This document shows, in pieces, positions 10,141 through 19,903 of a stretch of 64,000 nucleotides of DNA. Source of the stretch: Knufia peltigerae (taxonomy: Eukaryota > Ascomycota > Eurotiomycetes > Chaetothyriales > Trichomeriaceae); the NCBI GenBank assembly GCA_030247855.1, contig JAPDRN010000002.1, positions 310,001 through 374,000 on the forward strand, in the 5' to 3' direction. The notes under the pieces are model-generated. The model saw only the letters and a program-made list of their open reading frames with translations, searched no databases and had not been told where the DNA came from. The number at the start of each line of letters is the position of its first letter. Positions within the stretch are counted from its first letter, which is position 1. The position numbers and the translations under genes were made by a program.

Positions 10141-11279
10141 ATGTCAGACTCGGAGCTGTCAGAAGCCTCGAGCGATTTGGCGCCGTCCGATTACGATCTT
10201 GAAAAGAGCCTTCGGCAGGAAGTAACCAAGGCTCACAAAGCCGGAATTGAGTTCTCTGTCAATTCTATTCGTGAAGCCTCAGAGCAGAAGCTCGGTCTAA
10301 GGAAGGACTACTTCCGAAAACATGAAACATGGGCAAAGCGAAGTAAGGATGTCATCAAGGATCAAATGGTTAGTCACTCACTCGCGGTATGCATTCCCCA
10401 GGACTAACGAGTCTAAAGTCCACCCTTCCGGACGATGAGGCCCTCTCAATGAAGCCAAAAGACGAACCATGCAAAGAAGGCAAGCCCGCGATAGAAAAGC
10501 GGCGATCCGTTGAACGACAGACTGCGCCAAGGAAAAAGCAGAAAATTGCAAAAGAGGAGCATCAGTCAGAAGGTACATCTTCGCCGTTGAGCGAGCTCGA
10601 CCCAGATCCGCCTAAGCCAAAGTCAAAGTTCAAACCAGAAAAGCCCTCCGCGAAAGTGCTGACCACCAAGTCAAAGCCGTCAAAATCGAACACTAAGAAG
10701 GCAGGAAAGAATATATCCGACGAAGACAACTCTTCCGATGAAGCTTCGGCATCCGAGACACATGACAAGAATGTAAATAATGATGTGGACTCGGACAGTG
10801 AAATGTCGGTGCTTCTCGACGAAGAGCCCCAGCCCAGGAAGAGAAGAAAAGAAACTCCGCAAGGCAGACAGAAGAAGCCTGCAGCCACCAAAGCGAACCC
10901 AGATGCAGATGCTGATCCCGATCAAGCGGAGATAAAACGGCTTCAGGGCTGGCTCGTCAAGTGTGGGATCCGCAAGCTATGGGGCAAGGAGCTCAAACCC
11001 TACGAAACACCAAAGGCCAAGATTAAGCACCTGAAGGAGATGTTGGCGGATGTCGGAATGACTGGCCGATATTCTATCGAAAAGGCCAATCAGATAAGGG
11101 AGGCCCGAGAATTGGCGGCAGATATTGAGGCTGTTCAAGAGGGTGCCGAACGTTGGGGTGCCGATGAGGAGACCAAGAACCAAGGACAGCGGGCTAGTCA
11201 AGGACGGCCTGCGAAGCGGTTGGTGAGAGGCGCAAAGCACTACGACTTCCTGAGTAGTGATGGCGAGGAGACTGACTAA
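10141..11279 (+). CDS. HIRIP3-like histone-chaperone candidate with N-terminal DEK-C-like domain
   Basis: Two exons are inferred, 10141-10368 and 10419-11279, for 362 residues. The intron is 50 bp with a GTTAGT donor and a GACTAAC branch site. The N-terminal 75 residues look like a DEK-C-type helical domain. The middle is highly charged and low-complexity, with Lys-rich and acidic blocks typical of nuclear chromatin proteins. Residues about 265-325 match the conserved core of HIRA-interacting protein 3: an LxxWLVxCGIRKLW segment, then HLKEML, then GMTGRYSIEKANQIREARELAADI. HIRIP3 binds histones through a nearby CHZ-type motif. Fungal members are often annotated only as 'transcriptional regulator'. 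Chaperone activity is inferred from homology, and the CHZ motif itself is not obvious. Confidence 0.78.
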
Positions 11280-12248
11280 CATCGTCGGCAAGCACCGTTG
11301 GCTCGAGAAGGAGATCGGTGTGCCGCCATTCTTGACTTGTACTATCACCAGAGGGATATCGTTTGTCATCGGATACTTTTATTGTTGCTCATGCGCTGCG
11401 CCACCAGGCTGAAGACGGCGACTGAGGAAATGAACAGAACAAGGTTGTAAAACTACCCAGATACTTAGTGACCCCTTGTGCATAACGAGTCTATGATATG
11501 TATGAATAGACATACCGCATTCCGAGAGTATTCATTTTCCTCGGCTTCCGTGCGCGCTTCGACAAACAGCCGGCGGAGATTGGGCAGCGCCATGATGAGT
11601 ACTATTGAAGTTTCGAATCAAGATATAAGGGAAGAGGAGCTCGTAAAGAGAATAAGTGGAGGGAAGAAAGGCGAGGTGATATTCCAGGCATTAAAGACTT
11701 CGCTGGACAAGCTCCCTGACTTTATTTAGTAATTCTCGCTGCTGCTCTAAGCAGGGGCTATCTATTTACCTTAGAGTGACCACTCAATACTCCCTACCTA
11801 CCACACTGCGATTTTGTCATTTTATTGCACCTTTCAGTCGAAGCGACGCCCAAGAAGATGTATTTATGCCAATAATGACGCTAGGAGTACCCATAGTCAT
11901 CATGAATAAGGGAGTGCTACCAGGGTTCGCCCAAATACGAGCCATCTTCCAGAGACCTGAAACAACGCGGTCAGTGTTACACCCTAATGGTGCAAGCTAC
12001 GAAGAGACCATAAACCCATGATGTGATTACTTAGAGGTGGACTTGTTCCTAATATACTTGTCCGACCAACCAGATGGCTATACCTCACTCGTCTTGCTAC
12101 AGGAGAGAATGCTGCAGCCTGCTTAGCCCCAGAAATGTAGGCGCCAGCTATTTCCACCAGCATATAAACATATCAGCTCCCAGATCTTGATCACTTCTTC
12201 GGTAAGTTTTAGCGCCCGTCGCAATCTTCGGCTGTGACCTCCACAATC
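11280..12248. other. Intergenic region upstream of VMA3
   Basis: This 969 bp stretch lies between the HIRIP3-like gene and VMA3, both on the plus strand. The short frames at 11478-11729 and 11776-12021 have no recognisable domain. A TATA-like element lies at its 3' end. Confidence 0.5.
12162..12168 (+). promoter_or_regulatory. Possible TATA box of VMA3
   Basis: ATATAAA lies about 85 bp upstream of the VMA3 start, in an otherwise GC-balanced stretch. Position and sequence suit a TATA element. There is no other evidence. Confidence 0.35.
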
Positions 12249-12952
12249 ATGGCATCAGATCTCTGGTAAGTCCTCGGTTTTTGCTACAAGTGAAGTTTAG
12301 ACGACTGAACAACTGTACAGTCCTGTATACTCGGTAGGTAGGCCAGGCGCTCTTGTCTTGCTTGCATGATGATGAGCTTTTCAAATACCTAAACATACCT
12401 GACGACTCGTTCCAGCCCTTCTTTGGCGCCATGGGTTGCGCCGTAGCCATCGCTTTGACAACTTTTGGCGCATCGTACGGAACTGCCAAATCCGGCATTG
12501 GTGTGATGGCAGCGGGTATACTAAGACCGGACAACATGGTTAGGAGTGCGTCTTGATGATTCGGCGCCTATAAGACCACCGCATTTGAGCCCGAACCCTT
12601 CTGACCGTGCTGCCCGTTTTTAGGCTTGATGCCGATTCTGATGGCTGGAATTGTTGCGATTTATGGACTTGTCATATCAATCCTGATCTCGTACGGCATC
12701 TCGACCCAACCGACACATTTGGCAACGAGTTTCACACAACTGGGAGCTGGACTTGCAGTTGGATTGTCCGGTCTCGCTTCGGGGTTTAGTATTGGGATCT
12801 GCGGAGACGCTGGTGTTCGAGCAACAGCTCAACAGCCCCGTCTTTTTGTCGCTATGATGCTCATACTCATCTTTGCCGAAGTGCTTGGCCTCTATGGCAT
12901 GGTCGTGGCAATGTTACTGCTGGGAAGAGGAGCTGGTGGTACACAATGTTGA
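12249..12952 (+). CDS. VMA3: V-type H+-ATPase proteolipid subunit c (Vma3-like)
   Basis: Four exons are inferred: 12249-12265, 12321-12333, 12416-12545 and 12624-12952, giving 162 residues. Subunit c forms the rotating proton-carrying ring of the vacuolar ATPase Vo sector. Four hydrophobic helices are visible. The proton-carrying Glu lies in helix 4 within [13 protein letters not shown], followed by the family's terminal Cys. The start MASDLC, GDAGVR followed by QQPRLFV, and the length favour subunit c over c' (Vma11). Several positions differ from the very conserved fungal consensus, such as a Cys in GICGDAG and the tail GRGAGGTQC, so a diverged paralogue cannot be excluded. Exon 2 is only 13 nt, and its removal would break the frame. 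Confidence 0.9.
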
Positions 12953-13428
12953 ACTTGAGGTGTTTGGATGTTGTTGCAACGCGCGACTTCAAAGCTCACA
13001 CCTTTGACTAGGTACTCACCGGGGTAGTTCGTATATGTGGCCTCAGATAGCTGCTAGCCAAGAGAGATAAGCAATAGATATCTGAGTGTCTCGACCGTTG
13101 TTGTTTTCGATAAAGGGATAGAAAAGGTGATTTTGGAATAGTCTGGAATCCATAGGGCGGCGCCAATTTATTCCCAAACCAAACGGGGCACAACTCCCAA
13201 TCACTTCATGCCGCAGTTGACAACATTGATTATTCTCGACGTGACAGCCCAAAGAGCCCTATAGTTCTTGGTCGACCTGAAACAAGCCCATTCTCCTCGC
13301 CGAACTGCATCTTTGGCCCTCGCCCCGTTGATACATATCCCTGGAAATGGAACGATAGCCCCTCAATTTCTTACGGAGTACAAAGTCCGCCACGTCCACT
13401 GTGTCGAGGAACCCCTCCTGCCGACAAT
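12953..13428. other. Intergenic region VMA3 to AP-1 beta
   Basis: This 476 bp gap separates two plus-strand genes. It contains one exact TACGGAGTA word at 13372-13380, 49 bp upstream of the AP-1 beta start. No gene was seen. Confidence 0.5.
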
Positions 13429-15831
13429 ATGGCAATGAACAGGATGAGAAATGCGTTTGCGCCCCCGCGGAAGGGCGAGACATTTGAACTCAGGGCCGGC
13501 CTGGTGTAGGTCCCATACTATTGTGCTTTTGCGACGGAGATGCTGACAGTGATTCTTCAGATCACAATATGCCTACGAACGGTGAGAACATTGTCCTCAA
13601 TCTACCCATCCCCATTCTGATTCATCCAATTTTAGCAAGGAAGCGATTCAGAAAACCATCATGGCGATGACACTGGGCAAAGATGTCTCCGCGCTCTTTC
13701 CCGACGTTCTGAAGAACATCGCAACGGCAGACCTCGATCAGAAGAAGCTGGTCTACTTGTATCTCATGTACGTTTATGTACACCTACACCGGAACACGAG
13801 AACTAAACTGTGTCCAGGAACTACGCCAAATCACACCCCGACCTCTGTATTCTCGCCGTCAATACCTTCGTGCAGGACTCCGAAGACCCCAACCCTTTAA
13901 TTCGTGCCCTAGCCATTCGCACAATGGGCTGCATAAGAGTGGACAAGATGATTGACTATATGGAAGAACCCCTACGCAAGACCTTGAGCGACGAGTCCCC
14001 TTATGTCCGAAAGACTGCGGCGATATGCGTCGCGAAACTCTTCGACCTCAATCCAGCCATGTGCCTCGAGAACGGCTTCCTCGAAAAACTGCAGGAAATG
14101 ATTGGCGATCCAAATCCAATGGTGGTCGCCAACTCAGTACAAGCGCTGGCAGAAATCAACGAGTCTGCGCCCGAGACGAACGCCCTCCAAATCACACCCA
14201 ATACCCTGAAAAAACTGCTCATGGCACTTAACGAATGTACAGAATGGGGTCGAGTCACCATTCTCAGCACTCTGGCGGATTACAAGGCACAGGATGTCAA
14301 AGAAGCAGAACATATCTGTGAAAGAGTGGCCCCTCAATTTCAACACGTCAATTCCAGCGTCGTTGTCTCCGCTGTCAAGGCTGTTTTCCTGCATATGAGA
14401 CAACTCCCCTCCGATACGCAGAAATCCTATCTTAAAAAGATGGCGCCACCCCTGGTAACACTCGTATCATCGGCACCAGAAGTCCAATACGTGGCGCTGC
14501 GGAATATCGATCTCTTGCTTCAGAAACAGCCCGACATACTCAGCAAGGAGATCCGAGTGTTTTTCTGCAAATACAACGACCCTCCTTATGTCAAGTTTCA
14601 GAAGCTTGAGATCATGGTGCGGATAGCGAATGAGGCGAATGTGGACCAACTACTTGCGGAACTCAAAGAGTATGCCCTGGAGGTAGACATGGATTTCGTA
14701 CGAAGAGCGGTGAAGGCCATTGGCCAAGTTGCAATCAAGATTGAAAGCGCAAGTGAACGATGTGTCAACACACTGCTAGACTTGATCAACACAAAGGTCA
14801 ACTATGTGGTACAAGAAGTCATTGTGGTGATCAAGGACATCTTCCGGAAATACCCTGGCTACGAAGGAATCATCCCCACATTATGCAAATGCATAGATGA
14901 TTTAGACGAGCCGAACGCTAGGGGCTCGTTAATCTGGATCGTGGGCGAGTATGCCGAGAAGATAAGCAACGCTGGCGACATTCTGGGTGGCTTTGTCGAT
15001 GGCTTTGCAGAAGAATTCACACAGACACAGCTCCAGATATTGGCTGCAGTGGTGAAGCTCTTCCTGAAACGACCGCAGGCTGCGCAAGGCCTGGTTCAAA
15101 AAGTCCTTCACGCGGCGACCGCCGAGTCTGACAACCCAGATATCCGGGATCGTGCATACGTCTACTGGCGCCTCCTGTCCAACACAAGCGATCAAAATGC
15201 GCCCAAAAATATTGTCCTGTCTGAGAAACCGCCTATTACGACGACGATCCAATCATTACCTCCGGCCTTGCTGGAAAGATTACTTGCGGAATTGTCAACG
15301 TTAGCTTCAGTATACCACAAACCTCCCGAGCAATTCGTGGGCCAAGGACGATTTGGCGCTGATGCAGTGCAACGAGCTGCGATTGAGGAGCAAATGCAGA
15401 ATGCAAGAGAAAATCCCCTTGCCGCGGCTGCTGCAGCGGCGGCTGTGCAAGGCAAAGTACCCGAAGCACAGAACAACGTGGAGAATCTACTTGATATTGA
15501 TTTCGACGGTGCTGCACCTGCCTCAGTATCTGAAAAGCCAGCAAACGGTCTCTCCGGACTCGAAGGCCTTGCCGGAACCCCTCAGAGGGTTGATTCTCCA
15601 GCAGTCGGTCAGGCGCCTGCAGCGAACAACATGGATGATCTTCTTGGTGTATTTGGCAATGGAGCATCTTCAACGTCAAACACTGCGGGATTTGGTGGCA
15701 TGTCCGACAGCGACATCATGAATGGCTTTGCATCAATGGATTTATCGGGGTCCCAGCCACCACCACCAAAACAACAACTTGACAATGCTACAGGGAAGAA
15801 GACAAATGAGGATTTGCTATCGCTCTTTTAA
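13429..15831 (+). CDS. APL2: AP-1 clathrin adaptor complex subunit beta
   Basis: Four exons are inferred (13429-13505, 13561-13581, 13636-13767 and 13818-15831), for 747 residues. The first three introns are short, and exon 2 is a 21 nt micro-exon encoding the QYAYER segment. AP-1 sorts cargo into clathrin vesicles between the trans-Golgi and endosomes. The N-terminal trunk is classic beta-adaptin: [29 protein letters not shown] and [14 protein letters not shown] HEAT repeats, then a linker with clathrin-box-like LLDIDF. The short C-terminus without a full ear matches fungal AP-1 beta better than AP-2 beta. The start is taken at the first of three in-frame ATGs (13429, 13435, 13444). Confidence 0.95.
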
Positions 15832-16674
15832 TCCGAGGTCCGTGTAGCGCGGAACTTGTGATCAAAAGTACCATAACCCAAACCCGTCAGCAAGCGAATT
15901 CTATGATTCTGGTATCCATCAGAAGATGTCACAAAGGACTTGATTTCGTAATGCTGGAATGTAGTGTCCACAATCTATATTTATGCTATGGCAATGATCG
16001 ACATGCCTCTCTAAAAATATGACAAAGGACCCTCACTGTCATGATTCGGACATGATGGTGTTTTATGATCTTCTTGGAAATGAGTAAAAGTCACGCTTTC
16101 GCTTCATTTGTGATCATACAAAGAGAATAGCAGCGGCATTGATAGGTGTCTGTCCTCAATACTGCGCAAAGGTATTAAAGGTATTAGAGAACATTTGCCA
16201 GGTCTAATAAATTGACCGACAAGGTCTATTCAGTTACGAGTTAAGAATAACTAAATATGCACCTAAGTACGATTATGGCAATATGATTGGTTCTGAGTAA
16301 AAAGTACCTCAGCCTCAGGAACGCGCCAAATTTACTCTAACGCCTCTTTCAACCAACGCCCATTTCAGCAACATCCTTTTCACATAACAAATAGCCATCT
16401 TTGATCACATCCTTCGTTATTTGCTATTCTTGTTTTTGATATTGACTCCTATTTCATAGGCGGGTCGAGTCCGTAACTTCTCACCGCGGGATACACGAAC
16501 GAAGTCGCGCCTTCTGGCAGAGCCGAGTCACACTCTCCGTTGAAACTTCATTTCCCCGGACGTCTAGTCTGCCTGAGAGTCAGAAATGCGCTAGACGATG
16601 ATGATCTGCGATTCTCATCTTTGATTGCTTTCTTTGGAGCAATCTTATCTGCTGCAGCGTCGTATTAAGCAGCA
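15832..16674. other. Intergenic region AP-1 beta to NUP42
   Basis: This 843 bp AT-rich stretch carries no open frame worth reporting. It should hold the AP-1 beta 3' UTR and the NUP42 promoter and leader. Confidence 0.5.
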
Positions 16675-18708
16675 ATGGCGGTGTGCAAATTTTTCCTGCA
16701 GGGTAATTGCAGATACGGCAGTATGTTCATCATGTTGGCTTTGTGGTTATGTATGATTATCTTCGACGAAGCACTGATTCCATCCGCACAGATAATTGCA
16801 GAAATGAGCACCCAAGTAACACTGGTGGCGGATTTGCAAATCAAAACAGATTCGGAGTTCTGAGTAGCGGCGGTCCAAATCGATCTGGAGGTCTCGGAAA
16901 CAATCGTGAGCATCGACCAATCCGAAATGGTTGAATTGACCATGTGGTTCCTTGAGACTAACACTGTTGGTGTAGGTCGACAAGATTCCTGGCGCGTGAA
17001 TAGTGTCGATGTGAGAACAGATTTATCAGCTAATAAAGCTCGGCCAAAATGGATCTTATCCTCCTATGGACCCAGCTCAGATTGTCCGGCTTCACTGCTT
17101 GAGAGCAATGAGTATAGCCCGGAAGAAGTGCGGGTTCGCTTCTACGAATATGCGAGTTCAGGCAAGCAAGCTGAAGCAGATCAAGAAGCCATTGCCCTCT
17201 GGGGTAAAGCGGAACAGGACATGAAGCAGATCGTCGACAATTCCGAAGACGTGAGCAGATTCATGGAAGATGCAGCTAAGAAGCATCCAAATAGATACGA
17301 CATCGTCGACAGGATCGGCTCGAATTCGCAGGGTGACAGCAGCAAGTCTGTACCCACTCCCTCCACAGGTAACGCTTTCGGGCAGAATTCTTCTCCGAAT
17401 CCATTTTCAAAACCAGCAGCTAGTTCTTTCGGTACACCAAGTCAATCTGGAGGATTTGGAAGTTCTTCATCCTTTGGAAAGCCTGCATTCGGCCAGAGCG
17501 GATTCGGTAGTTCTGGGGGATTTGGCCAACCTGCATCAGCTGCTTCATTTGGAAAGCCTGCGTTTGGAAGTTCCGGCTTTGGGCAACCAGCATTTGGCCA
17601 GGCGGCCCAGGCATCATCTCCCCTCTCTCAGCCTTCACAACCAACAGGGTCATTTGGGCAGCCGTCCCAACCTTCTTCGACCTTCGGACAACCTGCTCAG
17701 CCATCCTCAGGCTTTGGACAGCCAGCATTTGGTTCATCTGGCTTCGGGTCTAACGCTTCCAAAAATCCTTTTGCGCCAGCCTCTGCTTCAGGTGGGTTCG
17801 GCCAGTCTTCGACGGCATTTGGACAACCATCTCAGCCAGCTGCAACTTTCGGACAGCCCAGTCAGCCTTCGACTGGATTCGGACAATCTTCGCAGCCAAG
17901 TTCTGGTTTCGGGCAACCATCCGCGTTTGGAAAACCTGCTTTTGGACAAGCAGCGACAACGTTCGGGCAACCATCACAGCCAGCTTCGGGCTTCGGACAG
18001 ACCACGCAGCCCACCACATCTCCGTTCAGTCAGCCTGCCAATAATTCTTCCGGTTTCGGTCAACCCTCGCAGCCAACAGCGTCCGGGTTTGGGCAGCCTG
18101 CATTTGGCGCAGCTCCTGCTCCATCATTTGGGCAACCAAGTGCTCCGGCGAACCCTTTCGGGCCCAAATCCGCAGAAGAGCCGCCTAAAGATGAAACCAT
18201 GGAGACAACATCTCCTTCAGGGTCGAGGCCGGTCTCCCGTGCCAACCCTTTCGCGACGCCGTCAGCTCAGCCATTGGCGCCTGTCCCTGCCTCAGCATCG
18301 GTCAAGCCGATTGTCAACACATCTTCTACGGCGCATCCTCTGATTGGACGACCTCCACATGCCACACACTACACCCAGAGCCTGCCACCGGTTCCGCCAC
18401 AGAAGAATGGGCCGAATCAACTGAGTACATACAGGGGACAACGTGTGCAGTATCTCGAGAGTACGCCATGTTACAACCGACCAGATGGCAAGGGCTGGGA
18501 GAAGATCTGGTTCCCTGATGCTGGAGCTACTCCTGATGTCGTGGCATTGAATAACGAGGCGAAGAGGCACGATACCCAAGGCAAGGACGACGAATACACG
18601 ACAGAGATTCAAGAGCAGTACAAGTACCTTTTTGAAGAAGGTCGGTTTAAAGATGGGCAGATTCCGTTGGTACCACCCATGCGAGAATGGGACGTGTATG
18701 ATTTCTAG
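16675..18708 (+). CDS. NUP42: FG-nucleoporin with CCCH zinc finger (Nup42/Rip1-like)
   Basis: Three exons are inferred (16675-16720, 16792-16905 and 16976-18708), for 630 residues. The first intron splits a CCCH zinc finger whose joined form is C-x7-C-x5-C-x3-H at residues 4-22. A conserved segment KPKW-like WILSSYGP follows, and then about 270 residues of GFG, SFG and AFG repeats with GFGQPS units. The C-terminus is conserved and folded-looking. This is the layout of yeast Nup42, human NUPL2 and fission-yeast Amo1. Nup42 sits on the cytoplasmic face of the nuclear pore and aids mRNA export with Gle1 and Dbp5. FG repeats bind transport receptors. Confidence 0.93.
17390..18160 (+). repeat. FG-repeat coding region of NUP42
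   Basis: About 770 bp encode imperfect repeats of GFGQPS, SFG and AFGK type, rich in Gln, Ser, Pro and Gly. The degenerate tandem array also creates a long shadow frame of 357 codons in another phase, which is not a gene. Confidence 0.85.
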
Positions 18709-19056
18709 CCTGAATGTGACAACGAACACGTGCGAGTATGGATGCGATTGCAACCGAAGGTTGCGGGAGATATCTACTTTCGCGCATGGTGTACGCATGG
18801 TGGACGGAGAACTCTGGTGTATAGCCCGAAAACGCAAAATTAGAACCATAATTGAACATTTCTGAACCGATTCAACACTCCATTGATCGTTTGCTTAAGC
18901 AGAGTATTTGAATTTTGCTCAAGTCTCCGAGCTGTGTCTGAATTCTGCATTGATCTCACAAGACCTTACTCCGCTCGCGTTGGCGTTGACTAAGCCCTGG
19001 CCCTGTCTGTCATGCTAAGGTGACTCCTGGCTGACAACAGCTACTTCCACACTTCT
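18709..19056. other. Convergent intergenic region NUP42 / RPS20
   Basis: This 348 bp gap lies between the 3' ends of NUP42 and RPS20. No gene was seen. Confidence 0.5.
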
Positions 19057-19498
19057 TTATGCGGCAATGGTGACCTCGACCTCGACACCGGCTTCGATGT
19101 TGATGATGATCTGCTTGACAACTTCGGTCGGGGCGTTGAGGTCGATGAGACGCTTGTGGATTCTCATCTCGTACATGTCCCAGGTCTTGCTACCCTCACC
19201 GCAAGGGGTCTTGCGGGTGGTCACCTTCAAGGTCTTGGTGGGCAGGCGGACCGGACCCTTGACGCGGAGGTGCTTGGACTTTGCGCGCTCGAGGAGTTCG
19301 GTGCAGACCTTCTCGAGAGATTGGACTTTGCGAGAGGTGAGGGTGATTCGGATCTTGTGGATTTTCTGCAAGAACACGCAACATCATCAGTCAGTACAGG
19401 TGCGCGCGATATAGAGACACTCAAGATGCGCTGCGCTGCGCTAGGTCAAAACGTACTGGCCCCTCGCCGAAATCCTTCTCTGGCTTTTGAAAAGACAT
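19057..19498 (-). CDS. RPS20: 40S ribosomal protein uS10 (Rps20)
   Basis: Two exons are inferred, 19498-19457 and 19365-19057, for 116 residues. The 91 bp intron starts GTACGT and ends TTGCAG. The core is nearly invariant uS10: [52 protein letters not shown] and DLNAP. uS10 lies at the 40S head near the mRNA entry and the ribosome-collision interface. In yeast its N-terminal lysines 6 and 8 are ubiquitinated by Hel2 on collided ribosomes. The tail here has lysines at 5 and 8, so the sites look conserved. The gene is divergent from CUE3, which encodes a reader of that mark. Confidence 0.98.
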
Positions 19499-19903
19499 TT
19501 TCGCGGTTGAAATTGTCGATGAGAATGTGTGAAAATTTTGTATGAGAAGAAGGGGTGGGAAGAGACGTCGGCACCAATCAAGACCTGAACAACTGCGGCT
19601 CGGTAAAGTGATGAAAGGCTGGAGGAAAAGAATTCGAAAGAGTCAGAATTGCAGTTGGATTTGAGTCTATCTCAAAAAATTCGTGTGCCGCTGCCAAGAT
19701 TTGCAGCTTATATAAGTAATTAGGTAAGATAATTATGACGCTAACCATTTCGGTCACTTTACTTGATCGATGACTGTACAAGTAACAGTCACACTTGCAA
19801 CAGTGACGACGGGGCAAAGGTTGGATAAATAAATCTAATACAGGATCTCTTCAATTTTCGAGACACCTTTTGAACCCAAGAAGGTGTTACGAGTCGTCCT
19901 GAG
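19499..19903. promoter_or_regulatory. Shared divergent promoter, RPS20 / CUE3
   Basis: This 405 bp region separates the two start codons. It contains a CCAATCA box (19574-19580) about 75 bp from the RPS20 start, a CRE-like GACGTC (19564-19569) and a near-central TATATAA (19709-19715). Nearer CUE3 lies a nested set of inverted repeats (19753-19807). The TATA element is close to symmetric, so it could serve either direction. Confidence 0.55.
19753..19807. repeat. Nested inverted repeats in RPS20/CUE3 promoter
   Basis: TGACTGT (19771-19777) and ACAGTCA (19785-19791) form perfect 7 bp arms around a 7 bp spacer. An outer pair GTCACT (19753-19758) and AGTGAC (19802-19807) flanks it, and GTCAC occurs again at 19788-19792. 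The pattern suits a dimeric regulator, but no known site is claimed. Confidence 0.5.

Noticed and set aside
12249..12952. Assignment as V-ATPase subunit c' (Vma11)
   Set aside because: The MASDLC start, GDAGVR followed by QQPRLFV, and a terminal Cys fit subunit c better than c'.
17270..18343. 357-codon plus-strand frame inside NUP42
   Set aside because: It arises from the repetitive FG-coding sequence read in another phase. Its Leu/His/Gln composition has no domain.
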